From Budvicia diplopodorum (GTDB lineage: Bacteria; Pseudomonadota; Gammaproteobacteria; Enterobacterales; Enterobacteriaceae), in assembly GCF_009800925.1 (NCBI RefSeq), contig NZ_WOYF01000017.1, positions 1 to 64,000 of the forward strand: a stretch of DNA of 64,000 bases. The letters are read 5' to 3'. This document shows positions 9,867-21,451 of this stretch, in pieces; position 1 is the first letter of the stretch; each line of letters begins with the position of its first letter. Under the pieces are notes generated by a model that searched no databases, was not told where the DNA came from, and saw nothing but the letters and a program-made list of their open reading frames with translations. Both the position numbers and the translations under genes were made by a program.

Positions 9867-11125
9867 GTTTTGAAACAATTTCGGTTATTGGTCTTGGATA
9901 TATTGGTTTACCAACCGCAGCGGCTTTTGCATCGCGCAAAAAGAAAGTGATCGGTGTTGATGTTAATCAGCATGCGGTTGATACCATTAATCGTGGTGCT
10001 ATTCATATTGTTGAGCCCGATCTGGATAAAGTGGTTAAAGAGGCCGTTGACGCTGGATTTTTGCAGGCGGTGATTAAACCTCAGGCAGCTGATGCATTTT
10101 TGATTGCAGTGCCTACTCCATTTAAAGGCGACCATGAACCCGACATGGTTTACGTTGAAGCCGCGGCTAAATCAATTGCACCAGTACTGAAAAAGGGTGA
10201 TTTGGTTATTCTGGAATCAACATCTCCAGTAGGTGCAACAGAGCAAATGGCTGAATGGCTAGCCGCTGCTCGCCCTGACCTTACGTTTCCTCAGCTGGCT
10301 GGAGAAGCCGCTGATATTAACATCGCTTACTGCCCAGAGCGTGTACTGCCGGGTAAAGTGATGGTTGAGCTGATTCAAAATGACCGCGTTGTTGGTGGCA
10401 TGACGCCTCGTTGTTCTGAAAGAGCCAGCGCGTTGTATAAAATATTTTTAAAAGGTGAGTGCGTGATCACTAACGCGCGTACCGCTGAGATGTGTAAGTT
10501 GACCGAAAATAGCTTCAGAGATGTCAATATTGCGTTTGCCAATGAACTGTCATTAATATGTGACCGTCAGGACATTAACGTATGGGAGCTGATACGTTTA
10601 GCTAACCGTCATCCTCGGGTTAATATTCTTCAGCCAGGGCCGGGCGTCGGCGGGCACTGTATTGCTGTTGATCCATGGTTTATTGTTGCGCAGAACCCAA
10701 AAGAAGCTCGTATGGTACGAACCGCCCGTGAAGTTAACGATGGCAAGCCGTACTGGGTGCTGGATAAGGTTAAAGCTGCCGTTGCAGATTGCCTTACTGC
10801 GACCGGTAAACGTGCAACTGAAATTAAAATCGCCTGCTTTGGTTTAGCCTTTAAGCCTGATATTGATGATTTGCGGGAAAGTCCTGCACTTGAAATTACC
10901 CATATGATTGCCGACTGGCATGCTGGTACGACATTGGCCGTTGAGCCTAATGTTCACCAGTTGCCTAAAGTTTTAGCGGAACATGTGACTCTGGCAGATA
11001 CCGCTCAAGCACTGATTGATGCTGATGTATTAGTCATGCTGGTTGATCACAGCCATTTTAAAGCAATTAGCCCAGACGAAGTTAAACAAAAGTGGATCAT
11101 TGATACTAAAGGAATATGGCGTTGA
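9863..11125 (+). CDS. wecC: UDP-N-acetyl-D-mannosamine dehydrogenase
   Basis: NAD-dependent oxidation of UDP-ManNAc to UDP-ManNAcA, the acidic sugar of ECA. 420 residues. Rossmann motif [12 protein letters not shown] at about 8-19, an [11 protein letters not shown] segment, [16 protein letters not shown] with the catalytic Cys, and a C-terminal UDP-binding domain ([19 protein letters not shown]). ATG 9863 overlaps the wecB stop (ATGA), so translation is probably coupled. Confidence 0.97.
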   Translation: MSFETISVIGLGYIGLPTAAAFASRKKKVIGVDVNQHAVDTINRGAIHIVEPDLDKVVKEAVDAGFLQAVIKPQAADAFLIAVPTPFKGDHEPDMVYVEAAAKSIAPVLKKGDLVILESTSPVGATEQMAEWLAAARPDLTFPQLAGEAADINIAYCPERVLPGKVMVELIQNDRVVGGMTPRCSERASALYKIFLKGECVITNARTAEMCKLTENSFRDVNIAFANELSLICDRQDINVWELIRLANRHPRVNILQPGPGVGGHCIAVDPWFIVAQNPKEARMVRTAREVNDGKPYWVLDKVKAAVADCLTATGKRATEIKIACFGLAFKPDIDDLRESPALEITHMIADWHAGTTLAVEPNVHQLPKVLAEHVTLADTAQALIDADVLVMLVDHSHFKAISPDEVKQKWIIDTKGIWR

Positions 11126-12189
11126 GTAAGATTCTTGTTACCGGCGGAGCGGGTTTTATCGGATCGGCAGTGGTAAGGCACATTATTAATCACACCTCGG
11201 ATAGCGTCGTTGTGGTTGATAAGCTAACGTATGCTGGCAATCTGGATTCTCTGAACGACGTTTCGGCCTCAAAACATTATGCTTTTGAGCAGGTTGATAT
11301 TTGCGATAGAGCATCGTTGGACCGGGTGTTTGCACAGCACCAGCCCGATTTAGTGATGCATCTGGCGGCTGAAAGTCATGTGGATCGTTCTATTGATGGC
11401 CCTGCCGCTTTTATTGAAACCAATATTGTTGGTACTTATTCGTTACTGGAAGCGGCGCGCCATTATTGGTTAAGTCTGAGCGCTGATGCTAAACAAGCGT
11501 TCCGTTTTCATCATATTTCGACTGATGAAGTGTACGGTGATTTACACGGTACCCATGACCTGTTTACCGAAACGACTCCGTATGCTCCAAGTAGCCCTTA
11601 TTCTGCGTCTAAGGCATCAAGCGACCATCTGGTCAGGGCCTGGCAGCGGACCTATGGTTTGCCAACGATCGTAACCAACTGTTCCAATAATTACGGCCCG
11701 TATCATTTTCCTGAGAAATTGATTCCTTTAGTGATTTTAAATGCTTTAGAGGGTAAGCCATTACCGGTTTATGGGAATGGTGCTCAGGTTCGAGATTGGC
11801 TGTTTGTTGAAGACCATGCTCGGGCACTGTATCAGGTTGTTACTGAAGGTGTTATTGGCGAGACGTATAATATTGGCGGTCATAACGAACGTAAGAATAT
11901 TGACGTTGTGCGTACAATTTGCCAGTTACTCGAAGAACTGGCTCCGGTGAAACCAGCCGGATTAGCTAAATATGAAGATTTGATTACGTTTGTTACCGAT
12001 CGCCCGGGGCATGATATGCGCTATGCGATTGATGCGAATAAAATTGAGCGTGAACTTGGCTGGAAACCGCTAGAAACGTTTGAATCCGGTATTCGTAAAA
12101 CGGTGGCATGGTATCTGGCGAATGAAGTCTGGTGGCAGCGCGTTCAGGATGGTACTTATGCCAGAGAACGCATAGGGCTTGAGTCCTAG
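11116..12189 (+). CDS. rffG: dTDP-glucose 4,6-dehydratase
   Basis: Makes dTDP-4-keto-6-deoxyglucose on the way to dTDP-Fuc4NAc for ECA. 357 residues, short-chain dehydrogenase type. NAD motif [10 protein letters not shown] near 9-18, catalytic [18 protein letters not shown] with the catalytic Tyr, and [18 protein letters not shown] 11116 overlaps the last 10 bases of wecC; a TTG six bases later would also fit family starts. This copy lies in the ECA cluster, so rffG is used rather than rmlB. Confidence 0.95.
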   Translation: MALSKILVTGGAGFIGSAVVRHIINHTSDSVVVVDKLTYAGNLDSLNDVSASKHYAFEQVDICDRASLDRVFAQHQPDLVMHLAAESHVDRSIDGPAAFIETNIVGTYSLLEAARHYWLSLSADAKQAFRFHHISTDEVYGDLHGTHDLFTETTPYAPSSPYSASKASSDHLVRAWQRTYGLPTIVTNCSNNYGPYHFPEKLIPLVILNALEGKPLPVYGNGAQVRDWLFVEDHARALYQVVTEGVIGETYNIGGHNERKNIDVVRTICQLLEELAPVKPAGLAKYEDLITFVTDRPGHDMRYAIDANKIERELGWKPLETFESGIRKTVAWYLANEVWWQRVQDGTYARERIGLES

Positions 12190-12208
12190 CTTTAATATTC
12201 AATGGTAT

Positions 12209-12233
12209 GGGAGCGCTGAATATTAGCACTCCC
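12209..12233 (+). other. Intercistronic hairpin between rffG and rffH
   Basis: In the 116-bp rffG-rffH gap, GGGAGCGCT pairs with AGCACTCCC (one C-A mismatch, 7-nt loop) and is followed by TTAATATCTTTTATC. An overlapping alternative pairing exists (12194-12201 with 12217-12224). It could be a weak attenuator or an RNA-stability element inside the ECA operon. Confidence 0.4.
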
Positions 12234-12305
12234 TTAATATCTTTTATCAAGATTAATATCGGCTGTTTATCGATAGGAAAATAGCCAGTAATAACGGTGA
12301 AGCCA

Positions 12306-13187
12306 ATGAAAGGCATTATTCTTGCGGGCGGTTCCGGCACTCGCCTTTATCCGATTACACGCGGTGTATCGAAGCAATTATTACCTATTTACGATAAACC
12401 AATGATTTATTATCCCTTATCTGTACTGATGCTGTCTGGCATTCGGGATATTTTGATTATTTCTACGCCCGAAGATCTACCTGCTTTTCAGCGCCTATTG
12501 GGTAACGGTGATGAGTTTGGCATTAAGCTTAGCTATGCCGCTCAACCAAGCCCCGACGGGCTGGCTCAGGCTTTCCTGATTGGTGAGGAGTTTATTAATG
12601 GTGATTCTTGCTGTTTAGTGCTGGGCGATAACATCTTCTTTGGCCAAAGCTTCAGTCCTAAGTTGCGTAGCGTTGTTTCTCGTACACAAGGCGCTACAGT
12701 GTTTGGCTATCAGGTGATGGATCCGGAGCGCTTTGGCGTGGTTGAATTCGACGATAATTTCAGAGCATTATCGATTGAAGAAAAGCCGGTTAAGCCTAAA
12801 TCTAACTGGGCTGTTACCGGGCTTTATTTTTATGATAATCAGGTCGTTGATCTGGCTAAGCAGGTTAAACCGTCACTGCGTGGTGAGCTGGAGATTACCT
12901 CAATAAACCAGATGTATCTGGAAAAGGGTGAACTTAACGTTGAGCTACTCGGCCGGGGTTTTGCATGGTTAGATACCGGTACTCATGACAGCCTGATCGA
13001 AGCCAGCACTTTTGTACAGACCGTTGAAAAGCGTCAGGGTTTTAAAGTTGCCTGTCTGGAAGAAATTGCCTGGCGTAACGGCTGGCTGGATGACGCCAGC
13101 GTATTGAAAACGGCTAATTTATTGTCAAAAACCGGATACGGTAAGTATTTACAGGATTTATTAAATGTCCGTCCGCGCCAGTATTGA
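12306..13187 (+). CDS. rffH: Glucose-1-phosphate thymidylyltransferase
   Basis: Forms dTDP-glucose from glucose-1-P and dTTP for the Fuc4NAc branch of ECA. 293 residues, identical in length to E. coli RffH. Nucleotidyltransferase motif [11 protein letters not shown] at 6-16, [19 protein letters not shown], and [10 protein letters not shown] with the sugar-phosphate site. ATG 12306 chosen with GGTGA just upstream; the in-frame GTG at 12297 would add three unconserved residues. The 3' end overlaps wecD by 23 bp. Confidence 0.96.
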   Translation: MKGIILAGGSGTRLYPITRGVSKQLLPIYDKPMIYYPLSVLMLSGIRDILIISTPEDLPAFQRLLGNGDEFGIKLSYAAQPSPDGLAQAFLIGEEFINGDSCCLVLGDNIFFGQSFSPKLRSVVSRTQGATVFGYQVMDPERFGVVEFDDNFRALSIEEKPVKPKSNWAVTGLYFYDNQVVDLAKQVKPSLRGELEITSINQMYLEKGELNVELLGRGFAWLDTGTHDSLIEASTFVQTVEKRQGFKVACLEEIAWRNGWLDDASVLKTANLLSKTGYGKYLQDLLNVRPRQY

Positions 13188-13878
13188 TTCGCTGGCATGG
13201 GAGAGTGAATTCTTCGCTCTGCCGACGGCTAAGCTAAATTTCGCCAATCCAGAGGCTCAGCCGATCGGTATTGATGAACTCGCGCATTTCAAACTGGTTC
13301 AAGCAAAGATCCCTGCCAGTCAGATCGAACTTATCGATGAACTGAGTGCGCTAGATTTTCATTTAGTGGAAGGTGAGGTTGATTTTATCTTGCCAGTTAA
13401 TGAAGCTAATGATTTGAAACCTGAGCTTAACTATTCCACTCGTTTGGCTACAGAACATGATATTGCGCGATTAAGGGCGGTAGCTTCAGACGTTTTTCAG
13501 CATAGCCGTTTTCGAACTCCTTGGTATCAGCCGGACGATAGTAGTCGGTTTTATGCTCTGTGGGTAGAAAAGGCGGTGTTAGGTACTTTTGATCGCCAAT
13601 GCTTGTTGCTTGAAGATGAACGGGGAAATACTCTTGGTTTTGTTACTTTGCGTTCAACTGATGAGCTGCAGGGTCGAATTGGACTGTTAGCCGTCTGGCC
13701 TGAATACAACAATAAAGGCATTGGTATTGAATTGATGAAAGTTGCAAAACGCTGGTGTGCTGAACAAGGCTTGAAAAGCCTGCTTGTCGCTACTCAGATG
13801 GGAAATGTTGCGGCTTTACGTCTCTATATTCGTAGCGGTGCTTCAATACACAGCACTGCATATTGGTTATACAAATAA
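13165..13878 (+). CDS. wecD: dTDP-4-amino-4,6-dideoxy-D-galactose N-acetyltransferase
   Basis: GNAT acetyltransferase that completes dTDP-Fuc4NAc from acetyl-CoA. 237 residues. The N-terminal half is weakly conserved ([19 protein letters not shown]), and the C-terminal GNAT domain has [20 protein letters not shown] (acetyl-CoA binding) and [18 protein letters not shown]. The short overlap with rffH and the next start 19 bp later indicate an operon. Confidence 0.93.
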   Translation: MSVRASIDSLAWESEFFALPTAKLNFANPEAQPIGIDELAHFKLVQAKIPASQIELIDELSALDFHLVEGEVDFILPVNEANDLKPELNYSTRLATEHDIARLRAVASDVFQHSRFRTPWYQPDDSSRFYALWVEKAVLGTFDRQCLLLEDERGNTLGFVTLRSTDELQGRIGLLAVWPEYNNKGIGIELMKVAKRWCAEQGLKSLLVATQMGNVAALRLYIRSGASIHSTAYWLYK

Positions 13879-13897
13879 CTCTTATTTAGGTGGAAAG

Positions 13898-15028
13898 ATG
13901 ATTCCGTTTAACACTCCTCCGGTTGTTGGTACAGAATTAGAATATATGCAAGCCGCGATGGGTAGCGGTAAGTTGTGTGGTGACGGTGGTTTTACTCGTC
14001 GTTGTCAGCAATGGATGGAACAACATTTTGGTAGCCATAAGGTTCTATTAACGCCTTCCTGTACCGCCTCTCTAGAGATGGCTGCTTTATTGCTCGATAT
14101 TAAACCCGGCGATGAAGTTATTATGCCGAGCTTTACCTTTGTTTCCACTGCGAATGCTTTTGTATTACGCGGTGCTAAAGTGGTATTTGTGGATTTACGC
14201 CCGGATACAATGAACATTGATGAAACTAAAATCGAAGCGGCGATAAATGAAAATACGCGGGCAATTGTTCCCGTTCACTACGCTGGCGTAGCCTGCGAGA
14301 TGGACGTGATTATGGCGCTGGCGAAAAAATATAACCTGTTTGTGGTTGAAGATGCGGCTCAGGGCGTCATGTCGACTTATAAAGGTAAAGCATTAGGTAC
14401 TATCGGTCATATTGGCTGTTTTAGTTTCCATGAAACTAAAAACTATACTGCTGGCGGTGAAGGCGGAGCTACGTTGATCAACGATCCATCACTGATTGAG
14501 CGGGCTGAAATTATCCGTGAAAAAGGGACTAACCGTAGTCAATTTTTCCGTGGTCAGGTCGATAAATATACCTGGAGAGATATTGGCTCCAGCTATCTGA
14601 TGGCGGATCTGCAGGCGGCTTATTTGTGGGGCCAGCTTGAAGTGGCTGAGATGATTAATCAACGTCGTCTTGAACTTTGGCATAACTATTATGATGCGTT
14701 TAAGTCGCTAGCGGCAGAAGGGCGCATTGATCTACCGGTTATTCCTGCAGATTGTAAGCAAAATGCCCATATGTTCTACATTAAGCTTAAAGACGTTGAA
14801 GATCGCACCAGCTTTATTAACTATTTGAAAGAAGCTGAAATTATGGCTGTTTTCCACTATATCCCTCTACACGCTTGTCCGGCCGGTGAGAAGTTTGGCG
14901 TTTTCCACGGAGAAGATCGTTATACCAGCAAAGAGAGTGACCGTTTAGTGCGTTTGCCGCTGTTTTTTAATATGACAGATATTAATCAACGTACGGTTAT
15001 CAATACTATCCTTAACTACTTCGCCTGA
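13898..15028 (+). CDS. wecE: dTDP-4-amino-4,6-dideoxygalactose transaminase
   Basis: PLP-dependent sugar aminotransferase (DegT/DnrJ/EryC1 family) that converts dTDP-4-keto-6-deoxyglucose to the 4-amino sugar with glutamate. 376 residues, the E. coli length. The PLP lysine is K181 in SFHETKNYTAGGEGG; EDAAQ near 151-155 is the PLP-ring aspartate motif. ATG 13898 follows a good site (TTAGGTGGA); the frame is open further upstream inside wecD, but that is not protein-like. Confidence 0.97.
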   Translation: MIPFNTPPVVGTELEYMQAAMGSGKLCGDGGFTRRCQQWMEQHFGSHKVLLTPSCTASLEMAALLLDIKPGDEVIMPSFTFVSTANAFVLRGAKVVFVDLRPDTMNIDETKIEAAINENTRAIVPVHYAGVACEMDVIMALAKKYNLFVVEDAAQGVMSTYKGKALGTIGHIGCFSFHETKNYTAGGEGGATLINDPSLIERAEIIREKGTNRSQFFRGQVDKYTWRDIGSSYLMADLQAAYLWGQLEVAEMINQRRLELWHNYYDAFKSLAAEGRIDLPVIPADCKQNAHMFYIKLKDVEDRTSFINYLKEAEIMAVFHYIPLHACPAGEKFGVFHGEDRYTSKESDRLVRLPLFFNMTDINQRTVINTILNYFA

Positions 15029-15029
15029 T

Positions 15030-16280
15030 ATGTCTCTGGCCAAAGCATCAATATGGACCGCAGGCTCTACGCTGATCAAAATTGGCGTAGGGCTGCTGAT
15101 CGTTAAGCTGCTGGCTGTTTCATTTGGCCCCAGCGGTGTCGGGCAGGCCGGTAACTTTCGTCAGCTAATTACCGTGTTAGGCGTATTGTCGGGAGCCGGT
15201 ATTTTTAACGGTATTACCCGGTATGTCGCTCAATATCAGCAAGAGCCTGAACAGTTACGTAAAGCCTTAGGGACGTCTGCCAGCATTATTTTAGGCTTTT
15301 CTACGCTGCTGGCAGTAATTTTCCTGCTGTTTGCTGAGCCTATCAGCGCTGCGCTATTTGGCTATGCTAAATACCAAAATGTTGTCAGGGTTGTGGCTTT
15401 TGTCCAGATGGGGATTGCTTACGCAAACTTTTTCTTAGCGATATTAAAAGGCTATCGAGACGCTGCTGGTAATGCGCTTGGCGTGATCGGCGGTAGTTTA
15501 TTCGGTGTCGTTGGCTATGTTGCCTGTTACCTGCTTGGTGGGTATGAAGGCGCGTTGCTGGGTTTAGCGTTAGTACCCGCATTAGTCGTTATTCCGGCCA
15601 GCTTTATTTTATGGCGCAGAAAAACTATCCCACTACACTATATTAAACCCATGTGGGATAAGGCATTAGCCAGCAATTTAGGCAAATTTACCATTATGGC
15701 GTTAATTACGTCAGTGACTTTACCGGTTGCCTACGTGATGATGCGTAACCTATTGGCTAAAAATTACAGTTGGGATGATGTGGGAATTTGGCAGGGCGTG
15801 AGCAGCATTTCAGACGCATACCTCCAGTTTATCACCGCCTCATTTACCGTCTATCTGCTGCCAACCCTTTCCCGACTGACGAACAAGCAGGATATCTCCC
15901 GAGAGATTCTGCGTTCCTTGAAATTTGTTCTGCCAGCGGTCGCGCTGGTGAGTTTGAGCGTTTGGGTTTTGCGAGATTTTGCCATTTGGCTGCTTTTTTC
16001 TAGCAAATTTGTAGCGATGCGCGATCTATTTGCCTGGCAATTAGTCGGCGACGTCCTTAAAGTCGGATCTTACGTTTTCGGCTATTTAGTGATTGCCAAG
16101 GCTTCGTTAAGATTTTATGTACTGACAGAGGTTAGTCAATTTGCCCTACTGACCGGTTTTTCTCATTGGCTAATACCACAAAATGGGGCATTAGGCGCCG
16201 CTCAGTCTTATATGGCTACCTACGTCATCTATTTTATCCTTTGTAGCTGCGTTTTCTTTATTTATCGTAGACGATCATGA
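15030..16280 (+). CDS. wzxE: Lipid III flippase
   Basis: Flips undecaprenyl-PP-linked ECA trisaccharide across the inner membrane. 416 residues, multidrug/oligosaccharidyl-lipid/polysaccharide (MOP) superfamily, about 12 hydrophobic helices. The N-terminal [22 protein letters not shown] and the motif [16 protein letters not shown] match E. coli WzxE. It starts 2 bp after the wecE stop and overlaps wecF by 4 bp. Confidence 0.95.
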   Translation: MSLAKASIWTAGSTLIKIGVGLLIVKLLAVSFGPSGVGQAGNFRQLITVLGVLSGAGIFNGITRYVAQYQQEPEQLRKALGTSASIILGFSTLLAVIFLLFAEPISAALFGYAKYQNVVRVVAFVQMGIAYANFFLAILKGYRDAAGNALGVIGGSLFGVVGYVACYLLGGYEGALLGLALVPALVVIPASFILWRRKTIPLHYIKPMWDKALASNLGKFTIMALITSVTLPVAYVMMRNLLAKNYSWDDVGIWQGVSSISDAYLQFITASFTVYLLPTLSRLTNKQDISREILRSLKFVLPAVALVSLSVWVLRDFAIWLLFSSKFVAMRDLFAWQLVGDVLKVGSYVFGYLVIAKASLRFYVLTEVSQFALLTGFSHWLIPQNGALGAAQSYMATYVIYFILCSCVFFIYRRRS

Positions 16281-17365
16281 CAACTTTGATTCACATATTA
16301 GGTTCAGACATTCCTCATCATAACGTAACGGTGTTACGTTTTTTTAATGATGTTTTGTCAGAGCAGGCTCCACATGAGTATGCGAAGTATTTTATGGTCG
16401 CGGCTAAGGATATTTCTGCGTTTGAAGCATTTAGTCGGTTAAATATTGATAATTATAGCGACAAAGCATCGCTGGCTCAGGCTGTGATTACCAAAGCTAA
16501 GTCAGACCCATCGGTACGGTTTTTATTCCACGGTCAGTTTAATCCCAAGCTATGGTTCGCATTATTGCTGAACCAAATCAGGCCTCAGCGGGTTAGTTGG
16601 CATATTTGGGGGGCTGATTTATATGAAGATTCAGTCAACTGGAAATATCGATTGTTTTATCTGGCTCGTCGTATTGCCCAAGGAAAAGTCGGCCACGTTT
16701 TTGCCACTCGCGGTGATTTGCTTCATTACCAGCAACGACATCCGCGCGTTTCAAGTTCTCTGCTCTATTTTCCGACCCGGATGGATCCTGCTTACCGGCC
16801 AAAAGCGGTAGAGCAGAATAGTCAGAAGCCATTGACTATCTTAGTGGGTAATTCAGGCGACAGAACCAACCGTCACATTGAAGCGTTGCAAGAGATCCAT
16901 GATAAATTTGGTACAGAAAAAGTCAGGATAATTATCCCATTAGGATACCCAGCGAATAATCAGAACTATATCGCAGAGATTAGCGCCAGCGCTAATGCAC
17001 TATTCCCTCATGGGCAAGTTGAGCTATTGCTTAACCAGATCCCGTTTGATGATTATCTTTCTATACTGGCAGGCTGTGATTTAGGCTACTTTATATTTAA
17101 CCGCCAGCAGGGCATTGGTACGCTTTGTTTGCTCATTCAGAGCGGTGTTCCATTCGTCGTTAGCCGGAATAATCCGTTCTGGCACGATCTTCAGGAACAG
17201 AAGGTTCCGTTCCTGTTTTATGGTGATAAGGTTGATGAATTGACCGTTAGAAATATTCAGGCTGAACTACAGGCATCAGATAAGCGCCATATTGCGTTTT
17301 TTAATCCAAATTATATTGATGGTTGGAAACAGGCGCTTAGCGTGGCTGCAGGAGAAACGAAATAA
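16277..17365 (+). CDS. wecF: TDP-Fuc4NAc:lipid II Fuc4NAc transferase
   Basis: Adds the third sugar (Fuc4NAc) to ECA lipid II. 362 residues, glycosyltransferase family 56; cytoplasmic and membrane associated. Features in line with E. coli WecF: N-terminal [44 protein letters not shown] and [23 protein letters not shown]. Both ends overlap neighbours (ATGA with wzxE; 1 bp with wzyE). Confidence 0.95.
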   Translation: MTTLIHILGSDIPHHNVTVLRFFNDVLSEQAPHEYAKYFMVAAKDISAFEAFSRLNIDNYSDKASLAQAVITKAKSDPSVRFLFHGQFNPKLWFALLLNQIRPQRVSWHIWGADLYEDSVNWKYRLFYLARRIAQGKVGHVFATRGDLLHYQQRHPRVSSSLLYFPTRMDPAYRPKAVEQNSQKPLTILVGNSGDRTNRHIEALQEIHDKFGTEKVRIIIPLGYPANNQNYIAEISASANALFPHGQVELLLNQIPFDDYLSILAGCDLGYFIFNRQQGIGTLCLLIQSGVPFVVSRNNPFWHDLQEQKVPFLFYGDKVDELTVRNIQAELQASDKRHIAFFNPNYIDGWKQALSVAAGETK

Positions 17366-18735
17366 TGATGCCTGCACAGTTTGGTGGTTTGTTTGCGGTT
17401 TACCTAATTTCTTTAGTTTTTATTCTGTTCTTAACCTATAAAGAGTTTAGGCGAGTTCGTTTCAACTTTAACGTTTTGTTTTCACTACTTTATTTATTGA
17501 CCTTCTATTTTGGTTTTCCGCTGACCTGTTTGCTGGTTTTTCAGTTTGATGTGCAGGTAGTTGAAGTTGATTCCCTGTTGAATGCCATGCTGTCAGCAAC
17601 CTGTTTCTATGCTATTTACTATGTTTGCTATAAAACCCGATTATTAAAATCAAGTGACGTGCCGCGTAGGCCGATATTCACGATGAATCGGGTTGAAACA
17701 AACCTGACGTGGATGCTACTGGCATTGGTTGCTATATCAACGGTAGGTATCTTCTTCTTACAAAATGGCTTTTTGCTGTTTAAGCTAGAGAAATACAGTC
17801 AAATATTTTCCAGCGATGTTTCCGGCGTTGCACTAAAGCGTTTCTTCTACTTTTTCATTCCGGCCATGCTGATTGTCTATTTCCTTAAAGAGAATACCCG
17901 CAGCTGGTTTCTGTTTTTGGCCAGCACGGTGGCTTTCGGGATACTGACATATATTGTTGTCGGTGGAACCCGGGCTAATATTCTGATCGCTTTCGCATTG
18001 TTCTTGTTCATCGGTATTGCTAGAGGGCATATTACGCTTTGGATGCTGGTCATGGCGGGAGTGGCTGGCGTTGTCGGCATGTTCTGGCTAGCGCTTAAGC
18101 GTTACGGCATGAATGTTTCCGGCGATGAGGCATTTTATACCTTCCTCTATTTGACCCGCGATACTTTCTCTCCATGGGAAAATCTGGCCCTGCTGTTGCA
18201 AAATTACGATAAAATTGAGTTTCAGGGGCTGGCGCCGATTGTCCGAGACTTTTACGTTTTCATTCCAGCGTGGCTATGGCCTGAAAGGCCCGATCTGGTG
18301 GTGAATACGGCGAACTATTTTACCTGGGAAGTGTTGAATTATCATACCGGTCTGGCAATATCACCAACGCTTATCGGGTCTTTGGTTGTGATGGGCGGAG
18401 TTTGGTTTATTCCGCTTGGTGCCATTGGCGTTGGGCTCATTATTAAGTGGTTTGACTGGCTTTATGAGCAGGGGAAATCAGAACCTAATCGTTATAAGAG
18501 CGCTATTTTGCAGGCTTTTTGTTTCGGAGCCATATTCAACATTATTGTGCTGGCCAGAGAAGGTTTAGATTCATTTGTTTCTCGCGTAGTGTTCTTTGGG
18601 TTGGTGTTTTTATTATGTCTGATTTTGGCTAAGTTGCTGTATTGGGCGTTTGATGCTTGCGGGATAGTCCGGCAGCGCGTTCGTCATTCAATATCAGCTA
18701 GACAGGCTAAAATCAGTGATGCAAAAGTGGTTTAG
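17365..18735 (+). CDS. wzyE: ECA polymerase
   Basis: Polymerises ECA repeat units on the periplasmic side of the inner membrane. 456 residues with about 11 membrane segments and a large periplasmic loop. Highly conserved stretches match E. coli Wzy[67 protein letters not shown] and [14 protein letters not shown]. Two ATG codons (17365 and 17368) are possible. The C-terminal tail is basic. Confidence 0.96.
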   Translation: MMPAQFGGLFAVYLISLVFILFLTYKEFRRVRFNFNVLFSLLYLLTFYFGFPLTCLLVFQFDVQVVEVDSLLNAMLSATCFYAIYYVCYKTRLLKSSDVPRRPIFTMNRVETNLTWMLLALVAISTVGIFFLQNGFLLFKLEKYSQIFSSDVSGVALKRFFYFFIPAMLIVYFLKENTRSWFLFLASTVAFGILTYIVVGGTRANILIAFALFLFIGIARGHITLWMLVMAGVAGVVGMFWLALKRYGMNVSGDEAFYTFLYLTRDTFSPWENLALLLQNYDKIEFQGLAPIVRDFYVFIPAWLWPERPDLVVNTANYFTWEVLNYHTGLAISPTLIGSLVVMGGVWFIPLGAIGVGLIIKWFDWLYEQGKSEPNRYKSAILQAFCFGAIFNIIVLAREGLDSFVSRVVFFGLVFLLCLILAKLLYWAFDACGIVRQRVRHSISARQAKISDAKVV

Positions 18736-18744
18736 GAGAGCAAT

Positions 18745-19473
18745 GTGAATATTGCTAAATATAGTATCCGCGGTATTGAAATATCGGGCTTTCGTAATAT
18801 GGCTCAGTTTGTTGATTATCTGTTTAATGATAACGATATGCGTACCGGGACATTGATAGCCATTAATGCAGAGAAAGTCATGACCGCAGAGCAAGATAAG
18901 CCTTTGCGAGAGCTGATTGATAAGGCTGAATATAAATATGCAGACGGAGTTAGCATCGTTCGTTCGATCCGTCGTAAGTACCCTAACGTTGATATGCAGC
19001 GCATTGCCGGTGCCGATCTGTGGGAAGCCATGATGGAACGGGCTGGCGAGAACGGAACGCCCGTTTTTTTGATCGGCGGAAAACTGGATATTCTGGCTGA
19101 AGTTGAGCAGAAATTAAAAGCGCAATGGAACGTTAATATTGTTGGTAGCCAAGACGGTTACTTCGAGCCTGATGACCGGGATGCGCTGTTTGAGCGTATT
19201 CGTGCCAGCGGTGCTAAATTTGTTACCGTGGCGATGGGGTCTCCAAAGCAAGAGTTGTTGATGCGTGATTGTCGTATGGTTTATCCGGATGCTCTGTATA
19301 TGGGCGTAGGCGGGACATATGACGTATTTACTGGTCACGTGAAGCGCGCACCAAAGATTTGGCAGAATATGGGGCTGGAGTGGTTATATCGACTATTGGC
19401 TCAGCCAACCCGCTGGCGTCGTCAGGTTAAGCTAATGAAATATGTGTCTTATCACTACGGAAATAAACTCTGA
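18745..19473 (+). CDS. wecG: UDP-N-acetyl-D-mannosaminuronic acid transferase
   Basis: Transfers ManNAcA to lipid I to give ECA lipid II. 242 residues, WecG/TagA/CpsF glycosyltransferase family (GT26). Motifs: [58 protein letters not shown], and [31 protein letters not shown]. The start is GTG 18745 with a strong AGGAGAG site overlapping the wzyE stop. Last gene of the cluster. Confidence 0.97.
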   Translation: MNIAKYSIRGIEISGFRNMAQFVDYLFNDNDMRTGTLIAINAEKVMTAEQDKPLRELIDKAEYKYADGVSIVRSIRRKYPNVDMQRIAGADLWEAMMERAGENGTPVFLIGGKLDILAEVEQKLKAQWNVNIVGSQDGYFEPDDRDALFERIRASGAKFVTVAMGSPKQELLMRDCRMVYPDALYMGVGGTYDVFTGHVKRAPKIWQNMGLEWLYRLLAQPTRWRRQVKLMKYVSYHYGNKL

Positions 19474-19492
19474 TTCTTATATTTAAACATGC

Positions 19493-19522
19493 AATAAAAA
19501 AGCCCTTACGGGCTTTTTTATT
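19493..19522. terminator. Bidirectional terminator between wecG and sstT
   Basis: A fully palindromic hairpin (GCCC/GGGC core with A6/T6 flanks, TTAC loop) lies between the convergent wecG and sstT genes. It has a T-run on both strands. Confidence 0.9.
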
Positions 19523-19537
19523 GGGAAAAAATTGAAA

Positions 19538-20842
19538 CTAGCTCTCTTCTACTTGCCGTACTGCTGAAGTTCCTACGGTAGCCGGTTTTTGTTCTTCAGC
19601 CTTACACACTGCAGCGGTAAAGATTACGTCAGTTGAAGAATTCAGCGCAGTTTCTGCCGAGTCCTGCAGCACGCCGATAATAAAGCCAACGGCAACCACC
19701 TGCATGGCAATATCGTTAGGGATACCAAACAGGCTACAAGAGACCGGAATGAGGAGTAATGAGCCACCAGCAACGCCTGACGCACCGCAGGCACAGACAG
19801 CGGCGACGATGCTCAGTAGCAGCGCCGTTGGAATATCTACGTCAATGCCTAGCGTTTGCACTGCGGCCAGCGTCAATACTGTGATAGTGATTGCTGCTCC
19901 GGCCATATTGATAGTACTACCCAGTGGAATCGCCACGGAATAGGTTTCTTCGCGCAAGTTCAGTTTTTTGCACAGTGCCATGTTGACCGGAATATTTGCC
20001 GCAGAGCTGCGGGTAAAAAACGCCGGGATCCCGCTGTCGCGCAAACAGGTGAATACCAGCGGATAAGGATTTCTTTTGGTGATGCAAAATACAATCAGCG
20101 GGTTAAGGATGAGTGCGACAACCAGCATGCAGCCAATCAGCACGGCAAGCAGATGTATATAGCCGCCGAATGCGTCAAATCCCGCTGCGGGATCTGACAG
20201 CGTGGTCGTCACCAGACCAAAAATACCTAGCGGGGCCAATCGAATAACCAGACGCACGATAAAAGCGATGCCATAGGAAAGATCGCTGACGACTTCTTTG
20301 GTACCGTTAGAAGCATGGCGTAACGCTACGCCTAAGCCCACGCTCCAGACCAAAATGCCAATATAGTTGGCGTCCATCAGAGCCCGTATAGGGTTATCAA
20401 CCATTTTGAACAGTAGTGTATTTAGTACTTCAATCACGCTGTTCGGCGGCGTAATTCCGGTATCGTGGGTGGAGAGCATCAGCGAAGAGGGGAACATAAA
20501 GCTGCCGAGTACGGCGACCAGTGCGGCAGAAAAAGTACCGATAAGGTACAGGACTAAAATGGATTTTATATTGGTTTTTTGTCCCTGCTTATGATTAGCG
20601 ATAGAAGAGGCTACCAGAATAAATACCAGAATAGGGGCAACGGCTTTTAAGGCACCAACAAACAGACGGCCCAATATATCGGCAATGCCCTTTAATCCAT
20701 TAATGATCACTGCGGGTAATGATGAATCATTCGTCGTATGCAGCGAAGCCCAAGCTAAAAGAATGCCGGCCAATAGCCCAATCAGGATTTGGGTCACGAG
20801 ACTGCCACGAAGAAAACGAAAGAGCGTATTTGAATTATTCAC
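19538..20842 (-). CDS. sstT: Sodium:serine/threonine symporter
   Basis: Na+-coupled uptake of serine and threonine through the inner membrane, DAACS family. 434 residues (E. coli 414; the C-terminus here is longer and ends in a Glu-rich tail). About eight membrane helices with two re-entrant loops. Family signatures: [18 protein letters not shown] (HP1 Ser-rich) and [22 protein letters not shown] (NMAG sodium site). The start is GTG 20842 with AGGA 10 nt upstream. In E. coli the position between wecG and the argX tRNA cluster holds yifK; here it holds sstT. Confidence 0.96.
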   Translation of the reverse strand: MNNSNTLFRFLRGSLVTQILIGLLAGILLAWASLHTTNDSSLPAVIINGLKGIADILGRLFVGALKAVAPILVFILVASSIANHKQGQKTNIKSILVLYLIGTFSAALVAVLGSFMFPSSLMLSTHDTGITPPNSVIEVLNTLLFKMVDNPIRALMDANYIGILVWSVGLGVALRHASNGTKEVVSDLSYGIAFIVRLVIRLAPLGIFGLVTTTLSDPAAGFDAFGGYIHLLAVLIGCMLVVALILNPLIVFCITKRNPYPLVFTCLRDSGIPAFFTRSSAANIPVNMALCKKLNLREETYSVAIPLGSTINMAGAAITITVLTLAAVQTLGIDVDIPTALLLSIVAAVCACGASGVAGGSLLLIPVSCSLFGIPNDIAMQVVAVGFIIGVLQDSAETALNSSTDVIFTAAVCKAEEQKPATVGTSAVRQVEES

Positions 20843-21203
20843 GGTGAACGAGTTCCTAAAATAGATAATTTCCCGTATGACTACATCCGATCGTTCACGG
20901 CTAATTATGTTATGTCCGTATCCGTTATGCGGTCTGGCGGGAAGTGAGTGCGTTTGCTGTTATTAGTACACGGGCATCCTATCACCCGCTAAAGCAGACT
21001 TTAAAAGAGGTTGAGCAATTCTGAAAGCAAAAATTGAGCATAAAGAGGAATTAATTATCGGTAAAAGGGAGGGCAGCCTTGTTTATGATAAAAAAATAGG
21101 CGAATCGTTGATGAAGTAAGCAATTAATAAAATTCCTGAAAAAAGGTCTAGACAGACGGGCTCGAAATCCGTAGTATCCACATCCGCAACGGCGCACTAC
21201 TAC
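20843..21203 (+). promoter_or_regulatory. sstT-tRNA intergenic region with tRNA operon promoter
   Basis: 361 bp without a gene. It holds the divergent sstT upstream region and, at 21149-21177, a stable-RNA type promoter: TAGACA, a 17-bp spacer, then TAGTAT, with a C-rich stretch (CCACATCCGC) before the expected start near 21184. The tRNA-Arg gene begins about 20 nt further on. No other structure was recognised. Confidence 0.65.
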
Positions 21204-21280
<77 letters not shown>

Positions 21281-21344
21281 TTTATAGTGCGGAAGGGCTG
21301 AGATGGTCTCTACGGTTTAAATACCGGGTTGAGCAAGAATTTAT

Positions 21345-21421
21345 GGTGGCTATAGCTCAGTTGGTAGAGCCCTGGATTGTGATTCCAGTTGTCGTGGGTT
21401 CAAGTCCCATTAGCCACCCCA
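21345..21421 (+). tRNA. hisR: tRNA-His (GTG)
   Basis: 77 nt including the extra 5' G(-1) opposite the discriminator C, as in all tRNA-His. Anticodon loop TTGTGAT (GTG), acceptor GTGGCTA/TAGCCAC, CCA encoded. It matches E. coli hisR and is second in the operon. Confidence 0.97.
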
Positions 21422-21451
21422 TTTTAGTACTGAAAAAAGTTTTGTGGCATT

